DNA from: Triglochin maritima
Taxonomy: Eukaryota > Streptophyta > Magnoliopsida > Alismatales > Juncaginaceae
DNA length: 64,000 nt
Direction of reading: 5' to 3'
NCBI GenBank assembly: GCA_963682175.1
Contig: OY821772.1
Span: forward strand, 48,010,925-48,074,924
Part shown: one piece after another, positions 36,426 to 50,500 of the stretch
Numbering within the stretch: the first letter of the stretch is position 1
Layout: every line of letters starts with the position of its first letter
Notes under the pieces: generated by a model
Told to the model about the DNA's origin: nothing
The model's database searches: none
The model's input: only the letters and a program-made list of their open reading frames with translations
Position numbers and translations under genes: made by a program

Positions 36426-39400
36426 TTATCTCAATTGACCATTTGAACCCGAACCGCTTTTAGTAGTTCTTCTCATAAACAAACCTGACTTTGCGTTAGG
36501 ACTATTCCGGTCAGAATTCCTACTACAATTACTGCTACTGTTACTACTATTACTACGTTCTGTTAATTTTCTACATGGTTTAGTGGTGTCAGAAGGCAAA
36601 AAAAGAGTGCTTTCTTTCCCCCCAGCAAATGTTTGCCTGCTCTCTTGATGCTGCCACATCCCAACCTTGTCGATCCCTGACATGCCTGCATGGTAATCGC
36701 CCCTCAATTTATGAGCATCTTCCTCATTTGAAGATCCTGAAGTTGAATTGCAGTCCCTGAGTTGATCTGGGAAATGTCCCACTGAGGAAGTCTCTGAAGA
36801 ATATCTCGACGGGGAATAAGAAATGTAGCCATTTGGGTCCTCTGAGACTCTCGAGGAGCTCCAGCTCAAGGAACTTGAATCCCCAAAATTGTAGTCAGAA
36901 AAATCATCTGTGCTGCTAGAATCCCTTGTGCTCTCAGTACAGGTGGAAGCTTCATCTGAGAAAGGGAAAGAACTGTCACTAGACGAATCCACCAATTGAG
37001 TTCTATAGGGCAGGTCAAAAGGGCTGCGAGCATCAGCTGTACGGTAAGGGTTGGACCCTGGGCGTGGGACACCATTCCGCCTGCTGTTCTTCAAGTTCGG
37101 AGCACGTGGAGTGCATCTAAGCAGAATAACTCAGTTCGTTATTTATTACACGAAAGAGCAGTGTTTCAATCATAAAACTTTGAACAGGATCGAATTGAAC
37201 TTCTCTGCCTACCTTGCATAGAAAAGCATGTATGCTCCTTTCGACAATACTCTGTCAAGCTCCACGGGTTTTACCTGCAAGTGATGAGAATTAGATTTAT
37301 AGTTCATGTCAATGTGGAAGAATTACGCTAGGTGGCAACCATGACATAACATGGTTAGCATAGAACGAAATCATAATCGAAGTACCAGTGATGCTGGAAG
37401 ATCATGGATTCATGATGGAAAAACAACAAATCAAATAGGGAAATTGTTGTGGAGAAGAAAGGCTTGAAGAGTAAAATTTTCAGCTCAAAAGAAGCATGAC
37501 GAGAGATAGCATCCAGGTCATTATAAGCACTTTCATCCATTAAGGTGAAAACCAACAAAGACGGGACTTGTTGCTGAAAAAGAACATACCATGCGGTCGT
37601 CAGTCTTGTACCACTTCCCTTGAGCATTCTTCACATAACACACATAATGGCCAGAGAAGGCGGCATTCATGATATCCAAATGCACAACTACTGCATAAAG
37701 GTAATAATCAGGTGCCTTGTCGTGTGAACTGCTACTCATGTACTTGTTCATATTTAGATTCTCTGGGAACTGCACTGCCTTGTTAAGCTTCCCAAATTTA
37801 CCTGACTGTCAAGTCATGTGAGGGGGGAAGTATTAATTAGAACAATGAGAAATTTCACACCTTTTTTAATTCTATTAAGCTGCAAAGTTAATGAAACCTG
37901 ATATTTTTATACCTGAAAGCGTTTCAAGGCTATTGTGAGGACATTAGGAGCTTCCAATATTGTCAGTTTCTTTTTGGCTTTCTCATAAGTTTTGCACCTG
38001 AAGAGGTAGAGAACAGGTTGGATTAGTCATTTAACAACTCCAAAAGTACCAAAACAGTAAACAAATATTCAGGACATTGTGGAGCTTCAGTGCTTCACTA
38101 AACAAATCAAATAGGAGCAACAGAATGAATAGGAGCTTCACCATAACAGTTAACAAAGCTAACTGTCACAAGATTGAACGGATAAAAAAGACTTAAATAT
38201 TGGGTAAAAGTACCCGACTTTGCTACAATATTGGTAGTCAAAGCATATTTATCATCAAATTAGATATCTTATTGCAAAAATGGTGAAATAAAACATAAAC
38301 AAAACTGTTAACAAACTGCCAGTTTTGGTTTCTACCCTAGATGTTGATAAAAAATCCAACCCAAGGATGTAGCGACGTTGCCCTAGACCCCTAGATTGTT
38401 TTTTAGGAAAAAAATCGGGAGGGCCAATTTCAGGATAAGGAACAAACAATGACTTTTCTGATTAACAGAACCAATCAACCAATGGCCAAGCCATGGTGTG
38501 ACAACTATGAGATTTATATGTTCGGGGAAAAATGTGCATAGTGCTTCACTTCCCATAACATAGGTTTGCACGTCTATATATCAGTTAGCACTGATGAGGA
38601 GAGGCTTGAAATGTAGACAATAAGAATGAAGTGTAAAATCAGCTGACCTGCTGCATCTATACTTGTTCTCGCCGTCCAAAATTTCAGTAGTCGTAAATCT
38701 AGCAAGGGCTTCATCAAGAGTACTAATATCTCCATGTATTTCAACCGTAAGATCCATCATCCTTTCATATCTCTCAGATGTACCTTGACATTTCAGGCAT
38801 TTGATCTGAAATTTCACATGATATCGTGCCGATTAGAAAAGATAACGTTGATCAACTAGCATCAAATGATGACGTTGTGGTTGTTAGAAGTACTTTAGAT
38901 CGAAGGTGGCCACCAAAGATAAGATCCACAAGGGTTACTTCTTCAGATATTGAATCCAATGAATCCTTGCGAACCTCTTTGATGAATGTGGACTGCATCG
39001 CGTCAATGGCATACCTGATTGTGAGGTGAGGAATGAGTTTTCTAGTACATATTTATATAGAAAAACACTAAAATCATATCAAACAGCAGTTGAGGACTTA
39101 TATAGCGGACACCTAAGAAATTCATGGGCATCTTCCTCTTTTCCATGGCCAAGATTGCTACCAATGTTGTGTATACGAGAAAGTATACCAATAGGTGATA
39201 AGGGAGATTTCCCTTGCTTCATTTTAGCAACAAGGCTTTCAAGCTCACATGTGAAGCACCACTCTACCTTTTGGCCTAAAACGAAGAAATATGTAAGAAA
39301 CTGGCGAGCTAGAAAGATCAAAAATATTGATGGCTCATGGTAATAGAATAGGAAAGGGATCAAGGATTAGAGACGTGCATGTTTGGGAGTGAAGTCTATG

Positions 39401-42400
39401 AAGGAAATAAGTAGTGAGAGGGCGAGTAAATGACAAGCACTGGAGCACAGCATTGGCATAACAACTGCAAAACAAGAAGCTAATGCCATTAGTGCTTGTA
39501 TTTCCACAGAAACATATGTAGAGAAATGAGGGTATATGGAATATTCTCCAAGCACGTGATATATATTGTCAGCAACAAGAAGAAAATAATAATATATGCA
39601 ACTCAAAACACAAATGAAAGACATCGATGAGCCGTATTCATTCCAGCAGGCATGTTCGAGGAGTAACTATGGCTACAGAATCATATTAGATTGATAGTAA
39701 AAGATATGCACTTGGAATACCTTTTTAAAATGAACTTTAATTTGGAAAATAGTTCATTATCGTGAATACCTAATTAACTGGAACATCTTACTGACAGTGA
39801 CATGCACAAAGAGGAATACATGATGCTATGTCCGCATATTCTAAATTGAGCTTTCAAAAACATGTCGCAAGAATGAGACAAAAATAAGATAATAAAAGTA
39901 CATTTTGCATCAGCATAGCATATAACTGTTTCTACGATCTATATCTATAGTATATACCAGCGAACTTACCTATTACCACAATTAACAAGGCCGCAAGGTT
40001 GCAGCTCCACCTTCTCGTTGTAAAGTTTGATGTAAAGGTCATACAAAGGAAGCATCTGTAAGGGACCCAGCAGCAAGATCAGCAATACGGAAGATTGGCG
40101 ACACAAAACAAAGGATATTTATTACTTACTAAATAAAATGACAATGATGAACTCAAACCTTAGAGGACTTTGAGGGTTTAGATGGTTTTAACTGCTGAAC
40201 AACCCTGCGAACTGATGACTTCAGGGCATGTCCACCACTCGATGGAAAACTGGTATTCCCTGACAATCCAATAGGTTGTGCTAGATCGCTGTCCGGGACT
40301 ATTTTATGTAAAACATGCTTTTCTTCACCATGTGTACTGACTGTAGGAGCAACATTAGATGGAAATTTCAACTCCCTAGATACCGGGGAGCATTCATCAG
40401 TTTGCCTCTTATTAGCAGCTGAATGAGATGTCTCGGGAAAGGCAGCATCATATGCATTAGAAACATTGATATTCTTACGGAGAGGATCACCAGACATGCT
40501 GAAAGAGAACTGGAAAGAAGACATCGACTCCAATTGTGACTCAAATTCTTCTTTGCTGGGATTATTGGATAACTCAACATGAGTGTCTTTAATTTTCACA
40601 TCTGACTTAAGAGTAATGTCTTGCTGCGCAGCAGGTTTAGCATTCACCGAACCAACAGAAAATACCACGCTTTTCCCCCCCATTTTCCGTTCATACCCAG
40701 TATTTTCAGTGCTGGAAGTAGCAATTTTCTGATTTAACTTATCTAAATGTAAAATTTTATTTACACTGGTTTTCCTGGTAACAACTTCAGAAGAAAAGGA
40801 GCCTGCAGATACAGCCACGGGACCTTCCTTTCTAGTTTTGTTGCTACTAGAAGCATTGTGACTATACACAAGAACTGCAGCATCTCCAGAAACATGTTTA
40901 ACAGACACTGAGCCACTGTTTGGCTTTTCTGGAGAGGCAAATGTAGAGCTGTTGGATGGTGTGGTGGTTGAAGAACTAGAGGCACCCTTGGAGACACCCT
41001 CATCTGCCAGAACATTCGCCTGGAGATCATCCTTGATGTGGACAGTGTCCGAATCACGGGCAGGATCAGATGAAATATGATCTTTCAGGTGTACGTCTGC
41101 ATGACTGGAATTCAGACCATCTGGAATATCATCTGCTAACTTTGACTCTACAGTATGTGTAGTCTTGTGAACAGGTTGGGGAGTCAGCTGATGTTGTGTG
41201 ATGGGAGGTGGACGACATTGATCTTTATGACCCTGCCTCCAATGGATAATCTGACATTTTCCAGAGCTACATTTTCAGATGAGAAAACCTTCAGTTGCTA
41301 ATTTTATCGTTTGATTAGAAAAAGGATTACAGTGCAACTACTTGTTGATACACATTAAAGCATAATTAAGCTGAAAGGAATCACAGGCTATATATAACCC
41401 AAGTTCAACAATAAAAGAAAAATTAAAGCTTCTAACCACTTTAACTAAGAAAAATAATTGAATTACCGATAATAAAAAAATCAAATGCAAATGTTGCATC
41501 ATTCTATTTTAATTGCTAATAAAAAAGTTATACCATCCTGCAACGTAAAATCCTAACAACGTTGATCTCTCAGCTGCTTGCTGTGAGAGCAAAAATGAAC
41601 ATTGTGTTGTTCAAGAACTCAGATCTGTTTTCTCATGACTAGCGCCCGGTGGTTTTCTGAAATCCAGATCTATCCCCTCATAGCTAGTGGTTTCCCAGAA
41701 CTCAGATCTGTTAGCTTTTTTTGTTTGAAATCTTATATATTTTTGTACATAGAGAGCGGTTTTACAACACTGGTGCCTCCTTATAGCAAGTGTAAAAGCA
41801 ATACACACCAACAAGACAGTAACCAGGGCTTGAAGTTAAAGCTATCCATGATTCTGCTTATCTCACAATACACTTGTTTTCACAATGAAACCATGTTCAA
41901 GTAAATTGTAACCTCGTTTCGCAAGGCTTTTGTAACAGTCCGATATTGGTTTGGGAAAGCCTCGACTACACACTTGATTTTAGTATTATAAAGCCGTGAA
42001 ATGAGGATTGGGAATCTCCGACTCTCGACACAACCTCAACGGTTAATTTCACAAATCCCCAAACCGTCCAACCAAAAAAGCACCAAAATCCCCAAAACAG
42101 AGATAACAATACAAGCAGGCAAGCAGCAAACCAAATGCCACGAAATCCGGGAAAACACAAACAAACAAACAAACAAACAAACATCTAAATCTAACCAAAA
42201 CAAAAAAAAACTATTTGTAAACATCGTAACAAACCAAAATCACGAATTTCCCGAAACTAACCAGTATCTAACGCTCTTGCACTTGGAGCAGCGGGTGGTG
42301 GTGGGACTAAAGCAAACGGCGCACATCCGAAAGTTGGCCTCTCCACTCTCCCCGGAGGACCTCACCGGAGGCGGCGCTCCGAAGGTGTAAACGACGGCGG

Positions 42401-42557
42401 AGTCGACCTCGGCCCTGGTGGCTTCTTCGGCCGCGAGGACCACCAGCCGTCTGACCTCCTCTTTCCTTGCCTCCGCCGACCGCCACTTTCGGCGCAGGAC
42501 GAGGAGGGCGGCGAGGAGGAGCAGGGAGAGCGCCCCCGGGACGGCGAGATAGGGCAT
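36426..42557 (-). CDS. Ubiquitin carboxyl-terminal hydrolase, MYND type (UBP16/17 group)
   Basis: Eleven minus-strand exons join to 1023 residues: 42557-42262, 41266-40159, 40055-39970, 39464-39379, 39275-39113, 39014-38894, 38805-38648, 37997-37913, 37805-37590, 37274-37213, 37116-36426. An N-terminal membrane segment (residues 8-21, ALSLLLLAALLVL) is followed by a MYND zinc finger (about 79-115: CAVC, CSKC, YCSGKC, HKDQC), a long Ser-rich spacer, and the USP catalytic domain (about 490-800) with Cys box GLVNCGNSCYANAVLQCL (Cys about 498) and His box SGHYVCYVK (His about 754). The tail is Ser-rich. The enzyme removes ubiquitin from substrates; Arabidopsis UBP16 is linked to salt tolerance, but the substrate here is unknown. 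The exon 4 donor is read as GC (ACAT|GCACGT), the only choice found that keeps frame and family match. The catalytic residues are intact. Confidence 0.93.
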
Positions 42558-45500
42558 CGGTCACCCCGCGCCTCCTGCGCCTTGATAGCCTTCCGAAGGA
42601 GATGGAGGGGTTGGAAAACGCATGCCACGGGGGAGGAGAGGTCGCCGGAGGGGTTGGACGACGATGGGAGGAGGTAGAAGAAGAGAGGAAGAGGAACGAA
42701 AATCCGGACCGGAGGGATTTGATTGTGTTTGTCGTGTCCCGCGGGAACTCGCTCGCTAAACTGCCCCACAAACGGAACCTGTTTCGGTGGTGGGACATGA
42801 AACGATACCACGAAAGAATATGTAAAAATTGGGTGATTAATCGAGAGTTCGAATAAATTTTATCCAAATATGATATGATAACATATTACATTGTTTGTTT
42901 AATTTTTGTAAGGTTTTTTCACAAGGTTCTTGAGCTCATTGGGGTCCTTTTCGTGTAATGTATGTACAACTTATCGTGCATGAATGTTGTTTTTCTACAG
43001 TATCAGGTTTATCAAATTATGCATCATTTCTCTGGAATTTTATAAAATACGTACTTATTCGAGGTGTGTAGATGGGACGATTGAGGAGACCAAGACTATT
43101 GTTCTGATTCCTTACCACAGACTTACTTGGTGATAAGTTTAGGTAAGCAATTGAACTAATTCATTGAGTTAAATGTTAATGCAAAACATGCATTTCTTTT
43201 ACAATCTTGCAAGGAAACATCTTATTGAAACTTATTGTTGAGTATGTGGGCTTGATCGGAGATAGTGGGGGTAAACAAATCCAACTGATGATCCAATTTC
43301 GTATTCTGGAAGTATACATGTTTATTTTTAATTTGATGTACGAAACAGAAAAATTCCGAGAAAGCGTGAATTTCTCGCAACAGAAAAATTCTGGCGTGTC
43401 TTGGATCCCGTCACCGTTGCCAGTGGACTTGTGACAGTAGCGTCGGTTGACAAATTTTTCTTTTACTGTACTTGTCACCGTTTTGGACTATATTAGGTCC
43501 ATTCTTTGTCGATTATTTTTGTTTTCTGCCCTCTTGTTTTATTCTCTTAATTACAAACACCAGCAACATGTTCAGGAAGGATCAAATTCTAATCCATGGT
43601 TGGTTTTAAGGATCAACATGTTCAGGAAGTTTCTTCGTTGGAGTCATCTTTATTATCTTACCAACTCAACAGTCTAACGACTTGTTTTTAATTTTGTTGG
43701 TGGTAACGTCACCGGCGTGTAGGGGATTGGGTCAGGTCAGGTGGGTGACCCAGGATTGGACTCGAGTTGGGACTTGGATTTTGGATCTTAGTTTGTCAAC
43801 AGGACATGAGATGGAAGCATCAGGGCCGTTGGATTCCAACATAGGAGATTTGGGTTTAACACTTTTTAAGTTTGAAGATAACAAAAGGTTCGTATGAACT
43901 AGTCTATGAGGTAAGCAAGCATCCGTGATGGGGTTTTCTATTTATTTTGTTTGTGTCGGAAAAGTGGGCCCCGACAAGTCAGCATGATGTCTGAAGGGTA
44001 GATTTTGTCGCTATTTGGAGAAATTTACAGTCGCAGAAGTTCTTTTGTACTAACCTGCCAAGGTTTTCATGGAATTACCAATTAAGTCTTACGTTTATGG
44101 TCTTCATAGGGACCAATTTACCATGCAGTTGAGATTTAATCAATTTGTTTGATTTTCTTAGGGAAAAAATATGGATCATTTTCTCCAAAATTCATCTTCA
44201 CGTTGACATGTATAATGAGAAAAGTTTGAGACATTTTATGGCTCGATATTTATCTATTACTTTGAAAATTGGTTGTGATTTTGAAGCGAAACTAGTTTGG
44301 TTGTTAGCATAGCAGTGTGGCAGAGCCATTTGGGTGAGCAAGCCTAGAGGCATCTCGTACTTGTTGTAGATGGCCACAAGTTAGATGTATGAAAATCAAA
44401 CATTGTGATATAATAATATCACGTATTAGGTGGAGTTTCATTTTCTCAATTTTTTGTCTGACGAAAATAGACGTCCAATGTCTACAATTGTTAGCTGTTC
44501 ACTTATTATCTTTCCTAGTAATAAAACATGTGACCTTCAACAAAGAGCCAACTTTGGTTTCTCGTCCATTTTATCTTTGAAGCAGTTTGGTGACTCTGGC
44601 TGTGCTCTGCAAATGTATAATTTACTAACAAACCGTGATCTATTGTAGTTGCGTAAGTTGTGATTTAATTAAACAAACAACATAACATATAATGATGGGA
44701 TCTCACAATGTCGTTTACTTCATGGGAACTTAGAAAAGAAGTTTACCCACAAACTGAAAACTTAGAACACAATGTTAATAGAATTAAGATACAAGGAGTA
44801 CTTTCAATCCATGATTTTTTACATTTTTAACATTTGTATCGTCATTTCAGCCACACAAGTAGAACTTAAGTAGCAAATCTGAAATACAAGAGATTGAACA
44901 ATTTAGATAAGTTACATCCAAACATTGTATTTTAATTACAATATCTTCATTATTTCATACTCAAATGAAAGTTATGAAGCAAAAGTCATTCTAAATACGT
45001 TGTAATTATAAATAGAAAAATATAAAAGGCCTTTCACGCGCATGACTTTTGTCACTAATGGCACTCACAAGTCTAATTGCGTAAAATTTAGACGGTGTAG
45101 CTTTCAAACTTGCATGAGAACATTTGGATAACTTAAAAATAGGGTTCATGTCAAACTCCACCAGAACGTCACATAATTAAACTGAACTTTTTTTCGTGAG
45201 ATTAGGAAAATTGGTGTGGATATTTTTGATGCAACGTCTACATTCGCAGGAAGCATCCTCATGTCGGTTTTTTCTTTTCTTACAAATCATGAACTTTTTT
45301 GTGAAATTACATACATAAAATGCATGTCTTAAACGGGAAATCATGAGCCAACGCAACTTAACTAAGACAATTAAAAGTTTTTTTAATAATTAATTATAAT
45401 TTTGTTGTTGATTTCCGGTCTTAAATTCAACAAGTATACATCCAACTAGTTAGGTCATAGGTGTGGGTCCAATGACCTTGAAGTTATGCAAACGATGAAG

Positions 45501-45690
45501 ATGAAAGAGAATGACTTGCAAAAGAACAAATAATGACTTGGAAAATTAACTACACCAGATTGTCGCCAAATATGTACTAAAACACCAGTTCAACTAAAGG
45601 AAAAGAAGTGAAGTGTTTTTTTCCCTTTAAAAGTTAACATTAACAGAGCTAATATAATACACATATAAGGCTTGAGAGGTGAGTAGTAGT
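42558..45690. other. Intergenic region, nothing recognised
   Basis: AT-rich DNA upstream of the UBP gene. The first 200 bp hold the probable UBP 5' leader and promoter (GC-rich next to the start codon, no clear TATA box). Short open frames are scattered and lack family features. Confidence 0.5.
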
Positions 45691-47516
45691 TGTTGTAACG
45701 TCCCAAAACAGCAAAACAGCGGAAGAAAATTTTCAAATTTAAAACATAAACATACGACCATCAACGGTCAACAAGGGCACGCTACTGGAAAAGTCAACAG
45801 AATATATATATAAAGTATCTCCACGTGGAAGTCATAATACAGAGTGTCAAAAGAGTGATTACATGTCTAATACATAACTACAGTAATCACTACCTCTACA
45901 AAAAGATGAAGCGACAGGACCCGATCCCGGAGGCACTCCCCTCGGTCACCACCAACCTAAGACCGCCTGCTCCCTGAAAATGAAACATAAAATCTGCCTG
46001 AGTTCCCGAAAAGGAACCCCGTATGCCAACATCTCCTATATATACAGAAAAACAGATGAAAATGCCAAGAATGCTCATGCAATGCAATCCTCCTCGGGCC
46101 CAATGAATGCCCCAACCGCCACGGTCCATCTCCCAGCCGCGCACAGGGGCATGGGAAACATCCCCCCTGCCAATCCAGGCCAACAAGAGGGGGGTCGCCG
46201 CACTCATCTCCCAGCCGCACACAGGGGCAAAGGGAGGCATCTCCCCTGCCAATCCAGGCCAACAAGAGGAGGTCTCGGCTTTCCTCCACAGGGAAAGTGC
46301 ATCCCCTTCCCCCACCAGGGAAGAAGGCATCTACCACCCACACAGGCATGACAGACATCCCTCTGCCGCACCGGCATCCATGAGGGGTCCAACAGGAATA
46401 CGCTCTCGTCGTAGGTGAAATCCGTAGCTCCGAGGTCCGGTGATCGACCGTGGGCTCGGCAGCCGGTAGTCGCCTCTGCTCGACGTCACGTATGTGGATA
46501 AATCCACCAAGGAAAGATAATTCGACCCACCAGTCGAACAAGGTCAAATCTAGCGGTCGACCGTTTGGAAGGTCTACGCTATACGTTTTATATACATATA
46601 TATCATATCGGTCAAACCAGGGTCCGTTCAACCGATAAGGAAAACTGCCTGAATCCTGACTACAACATTCGGTCGACCGAAACCTCTCTTTCGGTCGACC
46701 GATCTACAGGCACTTCACTGCAGAAAACTGCACGCGGTCGGTCGACCGGATCACAACGAGCGGTCGACCGTTTAGATGGTCAACGCTCTTGACCGACTTT
46801 GTGCAGTGCGGTCGACCGAGACACACACTCGGTCGGCCGAAGGTCTGTCTACCCTATCTACTGGGATCGGTCGACCGAACAACCACCGGTCGACCGGACT
46901 AATATAACCCTTATAAAATATTCCCGCTAAAATTTGGCATAAACGGTCGACCGTCACACAGACGTCGTTCGACCGTTTTCGGGCAACAAGTTATTTTTAT
47001 AAAATATCGGTCGACCGAACCTCACACGGTCGACCGAAACACTACAATATCGCACTGAACAGGCATCATTTAGACATTGTTCGGTCGACCGAGACACACA
47101 ACGGTCGACCGAACCAGTCGTCTTCAACCTTGGTTCAGTGGGGTTTCACCGGGGAAAACGGCACCAACGCCGCCCCCTACACTCCCACACCTCTTGGGGA
47201 GTTACTATGAAGACTTGGCATACCTTTAAAGACGATGAAGACCCGCCGGAGCCTCGCTCGCGCACCGCCGTCTCCGAAGACCTCCTCACGCTCCTTCCTC
47301 GGGCTCGCCTCCACCACGCCGCCGGAGATCTTCTCCTCCTGGTCCGCCGGAAGCAAGAAGATGGGTGAGTGTGGGTGGAAAACGAAATGGGCAACAAAGG
47401 AGACAAAATGGTTAGTTTTTGGTTTTTATAACAAAACCTAACACCTAACCCACACCCTCACCATACCACCACCCATACTTCCCTCACCCCCACTCTCTCT
47501 CTCACACGTCTTTACA
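45691..47516 (-). mobile_element. Solo LTR of a long-LTR element, possibly Ty3/gypsy
   Basis: An 1826-bp segment runs from TGTTGTAACGTCCC to CACGTCTTTACA and is flanked by GTAGT on both sides (45686-45690 and 47517-47521; both flanks are rich in GTA, so the duplication is good but not unique). It is placed on the minus strand because a TATATAAAA box (46594-46586) then follows the palindrome array, as in the other LTRs. The GTAACG end is typical of many Ty3/gypsy LTRs, but no internal domain confirms the superfamily. It is related to the sequence at 57968-58144 and 63488-64000. The open frames inside it (for example 45957-46631 minus) have no family features. Confidence 0.75.
46554..47111. promoter_or_regulatory. 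Paired CGGTCGACCG palindrome array, 45.7-kb solo LTR
   Basis: Mostly exact CGGTCGACCG palindromes start at 46670/46692, 46739/46761, 46809/46830, 46868/46887, 46944/46966, 47008/47027 and 47082/47102, plus one at 46554. Seven pairs have start-to-start distances of 19-22 bp. On the minus strand the array precedes the TATA box at 46594-46586 by about 75 bp. Confidence 0.92.
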
Positions 47517-47521
47517 GTAGT

Positions 47522-50500
47522 AGTAATAGTAATAATAATAATACATGTAATTGTAGGATTTGGAGTCACAATCTTTGATTGTGATAACCCCAAGGTAATC
47601 AATATATAAGAGAAATAAAGTTAGGTCCATTACTTGAAAGTGCGGTTAACTTACGGAAAATGAGAGGAATTTTTTGACAAATGGTATGGTTCGAGTTTGG
47701 AAACCGTCGGCTACATACCAAAACAACCTAATGAGTCATTTTTTTTCTTCTTGTTTCCTAGACTAAAATTGGTAGATTAAAAGAAGGAAAAGACATTGAT
47801 GCGGACTTGGTGTAAGAATTTGATCCACTAAAAGTACTCTTACATATATCAGCAAATGAGTTAACTCGGCTTGTTGCCAAACAACCTAATGAGTGGTCCT
47901 TTTTTTTCTTTCTCTCGGAACATTTGGAAAGTGTTGAGCTCTCTTCCTTCAGAAGGTGTTAATCTTTCTTCAGGTTGGAAAGAAAGTAGAAACTTAAAGG
48001 GTTTCAGCGTGTAATTTGGGCAAGAGCATGTGGTTACTTTTGAGTATGTCGACTGGAGCTTCCTGACTTAATAAAGGTGAAAATATGAATTTGTTTTTGT
48101 ATTCGAAATATATTCTTTGGTCGTAAATGCAAACATGACTTGTGGCTGCAGGGTTGTGTTACTTGTGTACTAGTGTTGTTGGTCTTTGTTTTATTACTTG
48201 TGGGACACTAACAACACAAAAGCATCTTTGAGATGAAGATGCGACTATATATATAATAGGGACAACAATAATTTAAGCAATCATCTTGAAACGTTGGATG
48301 TTTAGTCAAGTATATTACAAATTTTGAAATAAAAGGACTACAAGGGTCCATTGGATACCTTAGATCACGGAGTCTAGCTTATGGAAAAGGAGGTTTATTG
48401 TCGTAGGCGTAGAAATTGATTTTTTGTCTATTCGTCCAAAATCCCCATAAACTCCCCAGTGAGCTTAAAAGACTTTTCATATACAAAAGAATGTTGATTG
48501 TGTATGGTGTGGGGGAAGACATGACAAATACATGTCAAACATCAAGGAGTTGTGAGTATTGTTGTGACTATCATACTCGAACGGAAAAGGATAGGAGAAT
48601 AATGAGATTATGCTAAACTAATTACACTAAACTTAGACTTAATGACAATTATAACTAAACCCTCATGGAATGAAGGTATGTAGACACGTGTGTGTGAGTG
48701 AGTCTTCATTTCATTAAACACAACTTACACAAGTGTGTCAAATAAATGAAATCAATTAGAAACTAATGTGAAGTCTAATTAACGTCAACTACATTTACAT
48801 GAATACATGACTAATATAGTTAGACATGAATGTAAGATGAACTAAGTACGTAGTGTGGACATTAGAACATCAATTAACTCATTCATACAACTTAATTCAT
48901 TCATACATTCTCTACTAATCAAACATTCATACATAACAAACAATTTCCATAAACTATTACAAGCAATAAGATAAACTCTAAATCTAGCATGAGACAAATA
49001 CGTAGTGTGACTATTATCTCATCTAATACAAGTTTAAGTATGCTACGAGTATAGATCTACATTAAGCACATGCAATGACACAAATAAAAGAACTCATCAC
49101 TAATACATCACATAATCTACATCACCTCCACCCCAAAATAGGGTGGATCTACTCTCTACACATTAAGCTAGCTAATTATGCTAAGATTAAAGGAAACAAA
49201 ACATGCAAGACGAAAGGAAACAATATCTAACTAAAAAGAGTATTTTATTTACATAACTTACATTACAAAGTGACATCATCTCCACCTTGAGTTTGCTTCA
49301 AATGTTTACTCTACGTAGAAAGAATGACCTTCAAACAATGAGTGATTACAAAGGAAGAAGAGGAGTCTATTTATAGACATGAAACTAATGAACCATACAT
49401 AAAATGGACATAAACAACATAACCCACAACCACACGAAATCGAGTTGGATCTTAACCAAAATGAACCGCCAATTGGTGGTCACAATTTGTCAGATGCAAC
49501 CCAATTTTGCGTGTCTACTTAAGTTCGTTAATTATTCACGTGGGGGGTGCCATGATCATTCATTTGAGTCTGCGCCCGAATCTAATTGTCAAAATACTCC
49601 TCATGATGGTGTGGAGTTTCTCAGTTTGCTATTTGGTCCATCGGGTTTACATTTAGATCATTACCTCTTGCTGATGGGTCCTTGTGTATGACAGACATAT
49701 CCATTTTGATTCATTTAAGTAATTTTTTCTTACGTTTCAGTCATTTTTCTCTTTCATTCTCTTCTTTATTATCTAATACCTAAAATATAACAACAAACAC
49801 TTGAGTAACACAATATTGTGGTAAAATTACTTGACTAGCACAATATTGGAGTAAATAAATGATATATAACATGAGTACGATTTATGATATGCTACTAATC
49901 AAATGCCTTGGAATTAGAGTGTTTCTGAGTATTCAAAATTTTATCTTGGTGTTCGGATAATTGGACCCACAAATCAAAGATTAAGACGACATATTATGTC
50001 ATCCAAACATGCTCGACATAGAACACTTGATATTAATCTCATAGCTCAAAAGGATGCTTTGTAATTTAAAACAACAAACTAAAATATCTGCAATAGGGAA
50101 AAATGTGTAATTTTGTTATTCTCCTTCCCTAAAAGGCTAAGGCCCACTCGTAGCAATCCAAATAAACACATCTCAATCCGAGATTAAGTAGGTACAAAGT
50201 CACAACAAACACCAAAAAAGAATAAATTTTGGCCCATTAAGTAGGACAAGAACCGGACCATATAAATAGGACATATCGGATCATTGTCGAGTTTAGCTTC
50301 CTTTTAATTGAATGCGCGCATGGTGGATAAGTATCCTATCTTTATCCATGCGTTGGGGCACGTCACGATGATTTGGTTGATAATCTATTGATTTTTTAAA
50401 AGATTGTTTTTCATCTGTTTTATTCTTCTAAAAATTGGTTGCTTTCCGAAACGGCGTCCGCCATTGGGTTTTCTATGTATAGTTGTATACAGCTTACACT

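Noticed and set aside
42307..42867. Long GC-rich frames on both strands over the UBP first exon
   Set aside because: Shadows of the real first exon, which carries the MYND cysteines and joins in phase.
45957..46631. 224-codon minus-strand frame
   Set aside because: Lies inside the solo LTR, has no known domain, and overlaps the TATA region.
49404..49691. 95-codon plus-strand frame
   Set aside because: No family features; sits in a probable old LTR-like segment.
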